A DNA stretch of 64,000 nucleotides from Onthophagus taurus. Its lineage: Eukaryota; Arthropoda; Insecta; Coleoptera; Scarabaeidae. The notes beneath the pieces are model-generated. The model saw only the letters and a list, made by a program, of their open reading frames with translations, did not search any database and had not been told where the DNA came from. Numbering within the stretch: position 1 is the stretch's first letter; each line of letters opens with the position of its first letter. The stretch covers positions 20,274,001 to 20,338,000 of the forward strand of contig NC_091968.1 in the NCBI RefSeq assembly GCF_036711975.1. Direction: 5' to 3'. Position numbers and translations under genes: made by a program. Shown piece by piece: positions 34,880 to 46,071 of the stretch.

Positions 34880-35660
34880 TCCTTGATTACAAGCTTCCGT
34901 TTTTTTCTATTTTGCCTTCATTTAGTCCTTTCGAATCCATATACTTCTCAACTTCCACTCTCCATGACCACCTTGGTCTTCCTCATGTCACCTTGGATAT
35001 ATCCATCCAACGCGCATAGGAGTTCTTCTTCCTTCCTGTTTACCTGTCATCATTTTCTTGATAACCTCCAAGTTTGGCATATGTTCCACATGACCCGCTC
35101 ATCTTATCCTTATGATTTTAACTATATCGGGGTTATCGTAAATCCGATATAGCTCAAAAATATATTTTCTGGGTTTGCTCGACCACGAGTCCAAAAATCC
35201 TTCTGACTACCTTACCTTCAAAGAAGATGGACCTACCTCACTAGCGTATTGTATATTGTTATTTTTGCCTGCAGGTGAGCAGAAATGTCTCTGAAGACCA
35301 TGAAGACATCTGTTTGCGATATTAATGCGTCTGATTTCATCATTACATGTATTGGTAATGTTCATGAGATATCAAAAATACACAAAACTATCAACTTGTT
35401 CAAAAAAGTATTCGCTAAACTGAATTGGTGGCAAAAACTTGCTTGGCGGGTTTCTAGTCTCTACTAACAACCATGTGCTTTGTGTTCTCCTACTTAACAG
35501 TCAGGCAGACTCGTTTTGCACCTTGTTCCAGTATAATGAAGCGTTTCTTTTGCTGTGACCGATAAAATCAACATCGTACCGTCCCATCTTATTCTAATTT
35601 CTTATACTGCCTTTTCCAGTGCGAGATTAATGATGATCAGTGACGCTATCATCATTTTAA
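34880..35660 (-). pseudogene. RTE-like LINE, C-terminal part of ORF2
   Basis: On the minus strand the order is NLALEKAV-like, QFSEYFFEQVDSFVYF, NTCNDEIRRINIANRCLHGL, KYIFELYRIYDNPDIVKIIR, then GHVEHMPNLEVIKKM and GRPRWSWRVEVEKYMDSKGL. This is the thumb and C terminus of an RTE-like reverse transcriptase. It has at least five frame breaks, and the catalytic palm is lost. Confidence 0.72.
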
Positions 35661-35679
35661 GACCTATATAATATTTTTT

Positions 35680-36085
35680 AGTATATTTTTGAGTTGTTTC
35701 AAGTATTTTACATAAAAAAACTCTGCTAAAAGTTGCAACATCAACCATTCTCAAGATAAAAAATTATTTGTTACCAAAAATTCAAAATATCGTCATTTTG
35801 CGCGTTCTATTTTTCTCAAAATTGAATAAATTTTTGAATTCTTTGAAGTATTTTACATGAAAAAGTTAATAATCGTTGCTTTGATATGAAATATTTTGGA
35901 CTAACAGTACAATAATTGAGGATACCATTATTCTGCAACTTGTGGCGACCGCTACACCAACTAAATTGTGTTTTTTAGTACATTTTCGAATTCCTTGAAC
36001 TATTTTACGTAAAAAAGTACCCTATACTAACAGTTGGGTCACCAATCGTTCTCAAGATAAAAGAATTTTTGTTAAGAAAAATAAG
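35680..36085. repeat. Old ~155-bp tandem repeat, three diverged copies
   Basis: A block like TTTGAATTCTTTGAAGTATT followed by TTACATAAAAAAG recurs near 35690, 35835 and 35990. CATTCTCAAGATAAAA follows in the first copy and CGTTCTCAAGATAAAA in the third. The copies are clearly diverged. Confidence 0.65.
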
Positions 36086-36947
36086 TTGGGTTAATAATGT
36101 CTGTTCTAATTGATTGCAGTCTTTGTCTCTAGTTTTATACATTACATTGGATACTTAGATTTCTATGAAGAGAAGATGTTGTCATGGAGGACTCTAAGGA
36201 AGTTCAAACTATAACATCCTCCCATACAGGCATAATTAACCATTAAGATAGACAAGAGACACCCAAACTTTAATAAATAAACAATAACCAAGATGTTAGA
36301 AGCCCTGATATTAATTGATAGTTAATCTTTTCTCATTTGCAAATAACAAGTATTTGATAATAATAGAAAGTTGGTTAAGAGGAGTGGAGTGGGAAATTGT
36401 GGATGATGATCTTGATCAGAGAGTGAAAGAGGACGATTGAATAGAACAATTCAAGTAGAAAGGCTACTAATCCAGCTGGATTTTTCTTATAGATTACACA
36501 ACATCCTACTTAAATATGGGATGTTAACTAATCCAATTAAAATTGTTTAATCATTTATTAAACTTAACTCACGTACAAAAAACGTTTTATTGACACAAAC
36601 ACACCAAGAAAGCGAATCGCAATCTACTATTGTTAAATTTATCAGTTAAAAATTTTTACACAAAATAACCTAAATTTTCGAAATCAAACTGGAAAGAAAT
36701 TTCTACATCTCCCATTATTCTGAAAACAATTAACAAGGCGGAAAGAAAAAAATTTTAAGCTTTTAGGTGCAACAAGTAAAATTATCTATGAAAAATAAAA
36801 GAAAAAATCACATCTAGAAAAAATAAATCTAGACAAAAAGTATCTAGCTGAAAAAAAATCAATCTAGATATTAAATATTCGCTAAAAAAATAATTAAACC
36901 AATTTAGAAAAAAAATTAAATTGGAAAATTAGATTAGAATTAACTAA
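36086..36947. other. Intergenic, downstream of AHSA1
   Basis: AT-rich with repeated TCTAGA-like words near 36810-36870. No gene seen. The AHSA1 3' untranslated region lies in the right part. Confidence 0.5.
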
Positions 36948-38196
36948 TTAATCGATTGATGTGAAAAATGCTCCAAAACCAAAGGTTCTTTTCATTGAGT
37001 CCCAATAATAACGTTCCCAATTTTGTTTAGTCACTTCCATTTCACTTTTAGGTACCCCAATTTGTACCACGGTAATTTCTGTATGATCACTCTAAAAAAT
37101 ATTTATAAATATTTATATAATTTAAAATTAGCCCAAAAAATTAAATTAAATAATTACTTTTTCATCTATATTAATTGTAACTGTTGAATAATGCCCATCA
37201 GGCCACTGCTTATATCTCCATTGTTGAACAATCTTTTTCCCAGGAATTAATTCTTCAAAAATCCCATTAATATTTCCACCAAACAATTCAAATTTACCAC
37301 CTTTTGAGGGTTCCAATTTAACCGGCCCTCTTGTAAATGCTTGGACCATTTCTATACGGGTCATTGCGTCGTAAAAGTCTTGAGATTTACATTGAAACTT
37401 CTCGGTGATTTTGATAGTACCCGTATCAATTTTTAATCCGATTTGTTTTGAATTGGAAACAATTGGGGCCATATTAATCTTTTTATTGAACCCACTTGTT
37501 AATGTTTTAACACCATCAGGCTTAATTTTTTCGTCTTTTTTTGGTAAAATCATTCCTTTTGAAAATTCTTCTTTTAAACTAACAATGTATTGGGTTAATT
37601 TTTCCCTTATTATTTTTCTACCTTCTTTATGCATGATTTCTTTTAAAATTTCTCCTTCTTCGTCGCTATCATTTAATGTTATTTGAATCTAAAAATAAAT
37701 AAAAAATTAATTAATAAATTAAATTTAAAAAAAAATATTTTTTGAGGTTATGTCATGACGTTTTTAAATGTCAAAATAAAAAAAAATAAATTAAATTTAT
37801 ACTCAACCCTTTTTCTAAATGAAATAATCTTCATACCTCGACTTCATCCACATTATTTTCTTCCGATAGATTAGGAATGGTAACTTTTCCAGAATGTTTC
37901 ATTCCCGTTCCATCTTGCAACGTTCCGGACCACTTCAATGTAACATTCCATTCATAAAAGAATATTAATTTTCCTTTTCTGTTATTAGCCGAGGCTTCGC
38001 CTTCGCAATCATCCACCTGCGTCACTACTAATTGAGCCAATTCGCTCGGAATCTCCACATTTTTAAACAACTCCTTCAAACGATCTCGCGACCAAGCACT
38101 CGCATTCTTTTCAGTCCAATGCCAATTATTTACATTAGTCGCATCGGGACGCTCTTCTACAATCCAACGTGGGTCTCCTTCGCCCCATTTAGCCAT
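36948..38196 (-). CDS. AHSA1: Activator of Hsp90 ATPase (Aha1), three exons
   Basis: Cytosolic co-chaperone that binds Hsp90 and stimulates its ATPase. The exons are 38196-37837, 37688-37158 and 37091-36948, with donors GTATGA and GTAATT and acceptors TAG. All junctions are in phase 0 and give 344 residues (human AHSA1 has 338). The start MAKWGEGDPRWIVEERPDAT is followed by NVNNWHWTEKNASAWS, which contains the NxNNWHW motif of the N-terminal domain that contacts the Hsp90 middle domain. The second exon carries the linker and the START-like C-terminal domain (IKITEKFQCKSQDFYDAMT, then GGNINGIFEELIPGKKIVQQ). The final exon ends FGFGAFFTSID. No frame damage is seen, so the gene looks functional. 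Introns are 66 and 148 bp. It is divergent from the TM2D2 gene, with the 180-bp array between them. Confidence 0.96.
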
Positions 38197-38439
38197 ATTT
38201 ATAATAAATAGTTGTATAAATGTGTTTTTTTTGAGGTTATGATCCCTTTTTTTGATGGAAACGTCACTTTAAGAATTAAAATAAGTTTCACGTGGTTATT
38301 TAACGCTCACTTTTAATTTCTTTTGAACTCCTTGGAATGTACGTAGCAATTTGAATAGAAATGTGCGCTTTTTGTAGGTTTATTGAGAAAATCTAGAAAA
38401 TTCGATTCTTAATTTGCTCAATAACAAATGATTGATGTT

Positions 38440-39735
38440 TAAATTAATAGATGGCGCTGGCTTAGTTACTTTGATTTTTAATAAAAATTATTTATATTTT
38501 TATAAATATTAAACACTTTGATAGTACGTTTTATATCATTATAATAAATCGAATTTAATTTAAATTATTTAAGTTTAAAAAGAATTTTATTGTTATGATT
38601 AATAATTTTTAATGATACAATATTCTTCAATAGATGGCGCTGTATTCGAAATTATTTAAATTTATATAAACAATCAAAAATACTTTGATATAATACGTTT
38701 TATATCATTATAAAGTATCGAATTTAATTTGAATTATTTAAGTTTAAAAAGGATTTTATTATTATTATTCTTTTAATGATTAATAATTTTTAATGATACA
38801 TTATTCTTGAATAGATGGCGCTGTATTCGAAATTATTTAAATTTTTATAAACAATAAATACTTCGATATAATACGTTTTATATCATTATAAAGTATCGAA
38901 TTTAATTTGAATTATTTAAGTTTAAAAAGGATTTTAGTTTTATTATTCTTTTAATGATTAATAATTTTTAATGATACATTATTCTTGTATAGATGGCGCT
39001 GTATTCGAAATTATTTACATTTTTTTTATAAACAATAAATACTTCGATATAATACGTTTCATATCATTATAAATTATCGAATTTAATTTGAATTATTTAA
39101 GTTTAAAAAGGATTTTATTTTTATTATTCTTTTAATGATTATTAACTATTAACGATACTTCATTCTTCAACAGATGGCGCTATATTCGAAATTATTTAAA
39201 TTTTTATAAACAATAAATACTTCGATATAATACGTTTCGTACCATTATAAATTGTCGAATTTAATTTGAATTAGTTAAGTTTAAAAAGGATTTTATTTTT
39301 ATTATTCTTTTAATGATTATTAACTATTAACGATACTTCATTCTTCAACAGATGGCGCTATATTCGAAATTATTTAAATTTTTATAAACAATAAATACTT
39401 CGATATAATACCTTTTGTACCATTATAAATTGTCGAATTTAATTTGAATTAGTTAAGTTTAAAAAGGATTTTATTTTTATTATTCATTTAATGATTAATA
39501 ATTTTTAATGATACAATATTCTTCAGTAGATGGCGCTGTATTCGAAAGTATTTAAATTTTTATAAACAATAAATACTTCGATATAATACGTTTCATACCA
39601 TTATAAAGTATCGAATTTAATTTGAGTTGTTTAAGTTTAAAAAAGATTTATATTTATTATTTTATTAATGATAAACAAGTTTTATTAGCACATATTATAC
39701 TACAATAGATGGCGCTGTATTCGAAATTATTTATA
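38440..39735. repeat. Eight-copy ~180-bp tandem array carrying AGATGGCGC sites
   Basis: AGATGGCGC occurs at 38449, 38632, 38813, 38991, 39172, 39350, 39528 and 39707, spaced 178-183 bp. It is followed by TGTATTCGAAATTATTTAAA or a close variant in units 2-8. The rest of each unit (TACTTCGATATAATACGTTT, AATTTAATTTGAATTA) varies more. The array occupies most of the space between the divergent AHSA1 and TM2D2 start codons. The nine-base core fits both the CTCF-type core AGRKGGCRS and the YY1/Pho-type ATGGCG core, so it may be a regulatory or insulator-like array. That function is inference. Confidence 0.93.
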
Positions 39736-39960
39736 AAGAAAATAATTATAATTAAAAAAATTAATAATAACATAATTATAAATCAAAATAATAACAAAAA
39801 GAATAAAACTATAAACAAATTTATTTGAATTTAAAAATTTCATGAATCTAACCTCACAACTATTTACATTATCCTGTCAAAAATGTCAAAGTTAAGTTAA
39901 CCTTAAAATTACCAAAATTTTATATTAAAATTACCAAAAAGTTTAAATAATCTTCTAAGA

Positions 39961-40512
39961 ATGAAACTAATTATATTTTTAATTTTATTATTACATTTAT
40001 CCTCATCGAACGGAGAGCATCTCTTACAATCAATACAACAAACTCAAAATGAAACTTTTAACCCCCGAGGACCTAAAGTGCTTTGTTCGTTTCTTTCGTG
40101 GGAATTCATAACGTGTTTAGAACCTGAAGATCATAAAGGTAACAAGACTTCTCGCGATGAACTTGGTCGTGGATGTGTCCATTTTGGTGGGATGCGTTAT
40201 GAAGAGGTTGAACGAACGAAGGTGGTTTGTAAAGTTTTGGATGGTATCGAATGTTATGGAAATACGACGTTTCTTAGAGAAGGAGTGCCTTGTATTAAAT
40301 ATTCGGAGCAATATTTCACCACTACTTTATTGTATAGTATATTATTAGGTTTTTTGGGGATGGATAGGTTTTGTTTGGGTCAAACTGGAACTGCTGTGGG
40401 GAAATTATTAACATTAGGAGGATTGGGTATTTGGTGGATTGTTGATGTGGTGTTGTTGATTACCAATAATTTAACCCCTGAAGATGGTAGTAATTGGAAC
40501 CCTTATGTGTGA
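39961..40512 (+). CDS. TM2D2: TM2 domain-containing protein 2 (biscotti-like)
   Basis: Intronless 183-residue protein. Residues 1-18 form a signal peptide ([18 protein letters not shown]). A cysteine-bearing lumenal region follows ([51 protein letters not shown]). The C-terminal TM2 domain has a first helix [13 protein letters not shown], the conserved [20 protein letters not shown] turn and a second helix [13 protein letters not shown], ending in [10 protein letters not shown]. The DRF motif between the helices is the family signature. Family members in Drosophila (amaretto, biscotti, almondex) act with Notch signalling. The lumenal motifs match the TM2D2 subgroup best. No damage is seen. 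Confidence 0.95.
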   Translation: MKLIIFLILLLHLSSSNGEHLLQSIQQTQNETFNPRGPKVLCSFLSWEFITCLEPEDHKGNKTSRDELGRGCVHFGGMRYEEVERTKVVCKVLDGIECYGNTTFLREGVPCIKYSEQYFTTTLLYSILLGFLGMDRFCLGQTGTAVGKLLTLGGLGIWWIVDVVLLITNNLTPEDGSNWNPYV

Positions 40513-40531
40513 TTAATATGTTAATTATGTA

Positions 40532-40537
40532 AATAAA
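40532..40537 (+). promoter_or_regulatory. Candidate polyadenylation signal of TM2D2
   Basis: AATAAA 20 bp after the stop codon, within AAATAAATAA. A second candidate (AAAATAAAAG) lies at about 40607. Confidence 0.5.
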
Positions 40538-40619
40538 TAATTTAAGTTTTTATGCTTATTTTATTCTTTTATATGTATATTTATTTTTGTACAGGAAAGC
40601 TTTTAAAATAAAAGTATTC

Positions 40620-41375
40620 TAGTTATATTTAGTGCATCTAGTGTAAGATAGGTTACGCTTAGTTGCTCTTAAACCCACCGTTTCATACTTTAAGATCAAA
40701 CTTTTTATGCGTCGCTTTAAAGTTTGTCTTCAGTAGGGTCATTACTGATCCACTAAAGTAAAATGATGACTTTGGGATATGATCAACATTGATTATAATC
40801 CGCTTGACGTTTGCTTGTATCGCAACGGTAAACGTTCAAAATTCTGATTTACTTTTATAACTGAAGACGTTAATATTTTTATATCTAATATAAACATAAA
40901 TTTCGAATTGTTATTGTTTACTGATGATGTTTATAACTTTATATATCGTATCATAAGATGATATATCACAAAAAGTTTATAATATTATAAGATGCCCTAT
41001 CTAATAATTTCGATTTAAAATTAAAGATATCTTCCAAGACAATATCAAATTCATCAAAAAGACCAAGTTTTTTGCAATCCTCAGAAATTTCTAACATAAT
41101 TTGATATGTCACTTCCTATATATGACATTAAAGTTCGCTTTTAAAAGCATAGATGGCCCAATTTATTCGTGTTTTGTTTTCGGCCATCTTGATTTTATAA
41201 AAGTATATATATCTTGAGTGTTGTAATACCTAGATATGTCGAGTTTGGACTCATTTCAAATGTTTTTTAATTATCTACCGCTTCCCAAGGATCTTGAAAA
41301 GTTATGAAATGCCTTGTAGTCAACAGCTTTTATGCTGGGGAAAAAAAATTACAGTTTGCGAGGCTTCTCAGGTTG
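40620..41375. other. Intergenic
   Basis: AT-rich unique-looking sequence with no gene or repeat recognised. Confidence 0.5.
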
Positions 41376-41490
41376 TTAGTTGCAATATAGCAATGTGGAA
41401 TGCAAGATCGCTTTACCAAGCCCGAAAAGTTTATGATATCATTGAAGAAATGAATAGATTAAGACAATGTTTAATATATGAATATTAAGC
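41376..41490 (+). pseudogene. RTE-like LINE endonuclease start fragment
   Basis: VSCNIAMWNARSLYQARKV followed by YDIIEEMNRLR matches the start of the endonuclease domain of RTE-like LINEs (the WNVRSLYQ-type block). Only about 110 bp remain. Confidence 0.6.
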
Positions 41491-41664
41491 CTAGTATTCA
41501 GAAACAGATATAGGCGACTATCGGCACTAAATGGGTATTATAGTTGAAAAAACTCTCCAAAAACATGTCATAAACTTAGTGCCTATATCGGAAAGAGTCC
41601 TGCAACTACAAATCAATGCTGGTCCTGTACCGATAAACATCATTCAAGTAAATATATGCTTCCA

Positions 41665-42300
41665 AAGCAGATAAAATTTATGTGCAATGCACTGGTGATT
41701 GCAAACTTTTCTTCCATGCTAAATGTGTCAAGATCTTTAATGCGAATTTAGCGCAATATAAATCGGAAGGCACTTTTTGGAAGTGCACTTCGTGTAGGGA
41801 GTGAGCAAATCGCTCCATTATCATAGATGAAGACCCTATAATGACTTCTACCTCATCAGTACCTACCGCTGTCGTAATGTACCAACTTTTAAAGTCTATC
41901 CAGTCTAAAATAAAAGACATGAACGTGAAATACGGCGAGTTGGTCAAATCTATTTCGTTTTACGGAGACAAAATTACCGATTTCGAAAATACTTTGAAGG
42001 GTTTCGGCCATAGAATGAAGCGTTTTGAATCGGTTGTCGCTGAAAGCGTTAAACTTAAGTCTTTAGTTGGTGATATGACCTCACGCGTCGAACATCTTGA
42101 ACAATACTCTAGATTGAATAATCTAATTTTGTCTGGAATCCCTGAAAAGCGCGACGAGGATCTGCGTTCCACTATATCCAAGATCGAAGAGGTTATTAAT
42201 TGCCCAGTGGCGAAAACCGACATGGATGCCATTCATCGACTTCCGTCTCGGTCTGCATTTGGTGATCCTAATAGAAACCCATGAAATATCGTTGTCAAGT
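41665..42300 (+). pseudogene. Jockey-like LINE ORF1 with PHD-like zinc finger and coiled coil
   Basis: KIYVQCTGDCKLFFHAKCVK and FWKCTSCRE (41668-41800) form a PHD-like Cys/His finger, then a stop. The downstream frame (41841-42284) has a heptad-rich coiled coil (KSIQSKIKDMNVKYGELVKS to VEHLEQYSRLNNLILSGI) and the INCPVAKTDMDAIHRLPSRS block found in nucleic-acid-binding ORF1 proteins of several non-LTR families. It ends with a frameshift into VVKFVSRRLRD at about 42297. ORF1 acts as an RNA-binding chaperone in target-primed retrotransposition. This copy is broken by one stop and one shift. Confidence 0.75.
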
Positions 42301-42559
42301 TCGTTTCTCGAAGATTGCGGGACACAACGGCGATGGATCTCCCGGTATAATTATACCAAATATAACTGATAGATTGTTTGTAAATGAACATTTAACGATT
42401 AATAATACAGAGTTGTTAAAATCCACAAATGCGAAGTGTCGTGAGAAGGGTTATAAATATGTTTGGTTTGAGGAATTGTGTTATTCACGTACGGAAGTAA
42501 TAAAATCTGAAGCTGACCTTCTGAAACTTTAATAAGCCTTACTTAGCTGATTCATTTCT

Positions 42560-43310
42560 AATTTTCTTCCTCGTTAACAACTTCCTCCTTTCCATATTTT
42601 ATAAGAACGTACGTGGTTTACGAACAAAAACTGCAAAGTCTTATCAGAACTCGATTAACTTTTCGTATGATCTGATTTGTCTCACAGAGACAAACTTGAA
42701 CGACTCAATTTTTGATACTTTGTAATGATAACATCATCTACAGGAGAGATAGAAATTCCTCGGATTATCTTAAGTGTGGTGATGGAGGAGTCCTTGTGGC
42801 CGCAAGAAGAAATATTTCTGTAACACCACTACCTGAATACTCTACAGGGCCTGAAGATTTGTGACTGTGCGTGCAAGGTGGCTCGGCGCGTGTGCTTTAA
42901 TGCTGTATCTATCTTCCTCCGAGTGATCAAATACATTTATCAGTGTTTCTTCACCAACTACAGCTCGTTTGGGACCAGAATCCCGACGCTGGTCTCTTAA
43001 TTGTTGGTGATTTCAATTTTTTTCTTGTTGACCCCGATGATCATCATCCGCCCTTGGAGTTTTTATATTATTCAAATCATACACGGGTTTTACGTGATGG
43101 TCCTCTGTCCACATTAGTATTTTCTCGCGTTAATTATAATGACATAAAAAAAGCTCTTCTCAGTGTGGACTGGGATCTAATGTTTAATGATATCGATGTG
43201 AATCAGTGTACTCACTATTCTACTGCCAGTTGAGTCGAATTATTACTGAATTTGTTCCGCGTCTTACTTATAGTAAGCACCGTTACCCGAATTGGTGTTC
43301 GCGTTCTACT
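42560..43310 (+). pseudogene. Jockey-like LINE ORF2, endonuclease part only
   Basis: After ORF1 come YKNVRGLRTKTAKSYQNS and DLICLTETNLNDSIFD (start of the APE-type endonuclease, about 42600-42710), GGVLVAARRNISVT (about 42785), LMLYIYLPPSDQ-like and NPDAGLLIVGDFNF (catalytic GDFN block, about 43000). The linker codons ALLSVDWDLMFNDIDVNQC and YSKHRYPNWCSRSTIKVIKE follow. Reverse transcriptase is absent and a minus-strand fragment begins near 43310. The same SVDW block appears in the LINE at 33117-34756. Confidence 0.75.
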
Positions 43311-43430
43311 ATTAAGGTAATAAAAGAAATCTGTCAATGTCATCTTGCAACCCAATACAGTCAGAAGCAGATCTGATGCTAGCAAAAATTTTACAGTCAT
43401 CAGCGAAAAGACAGAAATTCGAATAATGAA
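43310..43430 (-). pseudogene. Reverse transcriptase palm fragment (FADD)
   Basis: On the minus strand codons read FCLFADDCKIFASIRSASDC followed by IGLQDDIDRF, the catalytic palm block of a jockey-type reverse transcriptase. It abuts the plus-strand LINE end to end, so the two are rearranged or independent insertions. Confidence 0.7.
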
Positions 43431-43599
43431 TGCGACATATCTTTTTAGAGATCCACCTAATTTACTGATTTATTTCAGAATTTTGTGTAGAAATTCTACT
43501 TTTAGTTAGGTTAAGTAATATTTAAACCAGTGCGAATTTCTCAGATGTCGGTTTGGAGCAGAGGGTGGGTTGTAAATTCCGGGTTGGGTTCTTCAGACG

Positions 43600-43774
43600 C
43601 ACAGCTAAACCCGATACTTTCTAGTTCTAGGTCTTGTGTTAGTTCTAGTAATAGTGCTAGTGTAAAATTAGAACTAACACTAGACCTAGAACTAGAATCA
43701 TTCCGGTTTAGCCGTCTTGAAAGACGTGCGGTTAAACCCGAATGTTTCTAGATCTAAGTCTAGTGTTAGTTCTA
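43600..43774. repeat. Alternating inverted/direct repeat with CTAG-rich hairpin
   Basis: A unit of about 50-60 bp, containing a GGTTTAGCC-like word and TCTAGTTCTAGGTCTAGTG followed by TTAGTTCTAG, occurs three times: plus (43600-43648), minus (43667-43716) and plus (43716-43774). The first two form a long hairpin with near-perfect arms, and the third is in direct orientation. No coding capacity. Confidence 0.85.
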
Positions 43775-44019
43775 GTATTAACACAGAGTTTATTGATACA
43801 CAGTATATCTAGTGACAGGTAGTCAATCGTTATGCATTAACTAAAATGTGACGTCACATCGAAACTTTAATGTGATTTTTCGGTATGTTCTACACTTTTA
43901 AACACTTTCTTTTTATTGTTAACGTGCTTTTTGGGTCATTTCACATTGATTAAAAAAAATCGTCGATTTTTAAGCCACATGATGATTCCTGAATTTTTCC
44001 ATTTAGCCACTCCAGAATA

Positions 44020-44262
44020 TTTTCGTCATCCAGTTCAGGAATCATAAATTTGATAGATTAAACAAAGTGATCGAAAACCTTAGAAAACAGGGATTCAAAA
44101 ATATCAATGCAGAATGTTCCCAGCTTTACAAATTAAAACTAGAATTATGGCCTACATTTAAAGGAAACGAAGATAAATTACATCCCATGACTTATCTTAA
44201 CCATTTGGTTCAACTAACACAGGAATTGGATGATGAAAGAACGATTAAGATATTAAGTAAGC
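44020..44262 (+). CDS. Unrecognised possible exon
   Basis: A frame is open from a candidate acceptor (TTTTTCCATTTAG at 44023) through FDRLNKVIENLRKQGFKN, CSQLYKLKLELWPTF and YLNHLVQLTQELDDERTIKI to a GTAAGC donor-like site at 44257. The composition is protein-like: amphipathic, with charged and leucine residues well spaced. No domain is recognised, the next exon is not evident, and a palindromic MITE follows directly. It may be an exon of a host gene or a gene relic. Confidence 0.3.
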
Positions 44263-44406
44263 TAAGGCTCAGTTTTACCACCTCTTGATAAATTTAACCG
44301 ATAGATAAATTGGTGCTCTTAGCCAATGAGAGCGCTTAAAACCGCTGTAACCATAGTAATTATCTATCGGTTAAATTTATCTAGAGGTGGTAAAAGTGGG
44401 CCTAAG
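44263..44406. mobile_element. Palindromic MITE, ~144 bp
   Basis: TTTTACCACCTCTTGATAAA followed by TTTAACCGATAGATAA at the left pairs with its reverse complement at the right (44359-44395), with one mismatch. The outer AAGGCTCA / TGGGCCT ends also pair imperfectly. The loop contains TTAGCCAATGAGAGCG. There is no clear target duplication. Confidence 0.85.
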
Positions 44407-44599
44407 AGACAATAAATTTTAGAAACGTTTAACTAACTTTTATATTTGAATTGGAAAAATACCAAAAGATGTCCTCGTTTTTTTTTTCATTTAAAAGTAC
44501 CACTAATGGTAAATCAATTCTCATGATTAAATTTTTAATCCCTATTAGAAACCTGGATTTTCAGTCAATTCCGTATTTCATTTCATATCAGTATTGAAA

Positions 44600-45982
44600 A
44601 TGTCGCAAACACTCGGTTATTACTACCTAGAAAAACATATGCGGGAATATAATTATTGGCCCAATCCGTTAGGATTTCGAGGATTATCACCAACAGTTCT
44701 AATTTTGGTAAACATATTATGGGAAATTTATCCATTAATAACAGAAATAATCGGTGAGTAATGCTTAATATCGCCAAACAAATAAATAATTTCGTTTTAG
44801 ATTTTAAAACGAATTTTATAACATTTCTATTCCACATCAAATTTATTTTGATGACAGGATTACTCCTTTCTTTTAATATTCGAATGTTTTGGAAACAACG
44901 CCGTTTACTTGAAATTATTAATTTATTCAGCGGGTTTCGCCAATTTAGTGTTTCAGATAAAATTGAAGTTATCGACAAAAACATAAAAAAAGTATCAAAA
45001 ATGATTCGTTTCGCGGGATTTTTCATCGCGTACTTTATCAGTTATTACATGTTATTTGAGGAGAAATGTGTTAATTTTAAAAATCCTAAACGGTGTTTAA
45101 TTCTTGAGTATTACGTACCATGCAAATTGAATCAGTGGGGTTTTACGTTAATAATATTGTTTCAAATACATGGTATAAATGTTACAATGAATGTTATCTT
45201 CATCACAATCTCATTGTTTTATTATTCGATGGAAACGTTGATGGTACATATAGAAAGTCTTAAAGAGATTATTGAAAATATGAAGTTATCGAGGAATAAA
45301 AAGCGAAATTTTGGAAGTTTGCGGAATGTTATGATGTATCAACAACAAATATTCAAGTTTATTGAATTTTTATTTATTTATTTTTTTTTTAAACACAAAC
45401 TTTATTTTTTTAGAATGTTTCAAATGGCCAATGATTTTTTTAACGGCTTTGTTGTGCCAGCAAAACTTTTTGGGTTAATTTGTTTAACTGTGGCTACCAC
45501 CGAATTTGCTCTGGTTTGCTTTTTTCTATATATTCATAATCGTAATTAATTAGTGTTCTTTTAGACAAAGAATTTACCAACCTTTTTTATGATTGTGTTA
45601 ACCTTTTTGGGCTTATTTGTAAGCCATGCGATTGGACAACGATTTACTACTGCTGTATGTATAATTTAGAATTAAAATTAATAATATTCGTTTGGAATGT
45701 TGGAATAGGCTGATAGTGTACCAGTAGCTGTTTATGATCTGAATTGGTACGAAGCGGATGTATCAACTCGGAAAGATATCCTATCCTTGCTTTGTTTGAG
45801 TCAAAGGACATTAAAAGTGGAGCTACCTTTAGTGCGTGAATTATCGCACGCTGCGGCAGCAAATGTAAAAGAAATTTTTATTACATGATTTTAAAATAAT
45901 CTAAGAATTTTTTAAGGAATTCAAGAGGGTTTTCGTTTTTTTCACTTGGTTATTAAAAGTTACAAAAGAAAAAAATGTTTGA
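44600..45982 (+). CDS. Insect odorant receptor (7tm_6 family), complete, six exons
   Basis: Ligand-gated ion-channel subunit of olfactory neurons, expected to work with Orco. The exons are 44600-44753, 44801-45356, 45414-45513, 45565-45654, 45709-45864 and 45917-45982. They total 1122 nt for 373 residues, with introns of 47-57 bp. The start MSQTLGYYYLEKHM leads to the first membrane helix, and several hydrophobic helices follow in exon 2. The family C terminus is clear: QQQIFK joined to MFQMANDFF, then GLICLTVATTEFAL, LFVSHAIGQRFTTA and ADSVPVAVYDLNWYEADVST, then LLCLSQRTLKVELPL. The donors of introns 2 and 3 are weak (GTTTAT, GTTTGC). Intron 2 is in frame and stop-free, so it could be missed in gene calling. 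If the last intron were retained, a TGA at about 45887 would end the protein instead. No frame damage is seen. Confidence 0.9.
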
Positions 45983-46065
45983 ATTTTATATCTAAATAAT
46001 GTTTAAATTTAAACTAAAAATGTTATCAATAATTATTGGGTGTTATAATAGGTGATGTTAAAAAT

Positions 46066-46071
46066 AATAAA
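46066..46071 (+). promoter_or_regulatory. Candidate polyadenylation signal of the odorant receptor
   Basis: AATAAA about 84 bp after the predicted stop codon. Confidence 0.35.

Noticed and set aside
35285-35467. 60-codon plus-strand frame
   Set aside because: Antisense of the RTE-like LINE C terminus at 34880-35660.
41500-41600. Possible small inverted repeat (ATAGGCGACTATCGGCACTAA and ACTTAGTGCCTATATCGG, partly pairing)
   Set aside because: Pairing is short and interrupted, with no element ends or target duplication.
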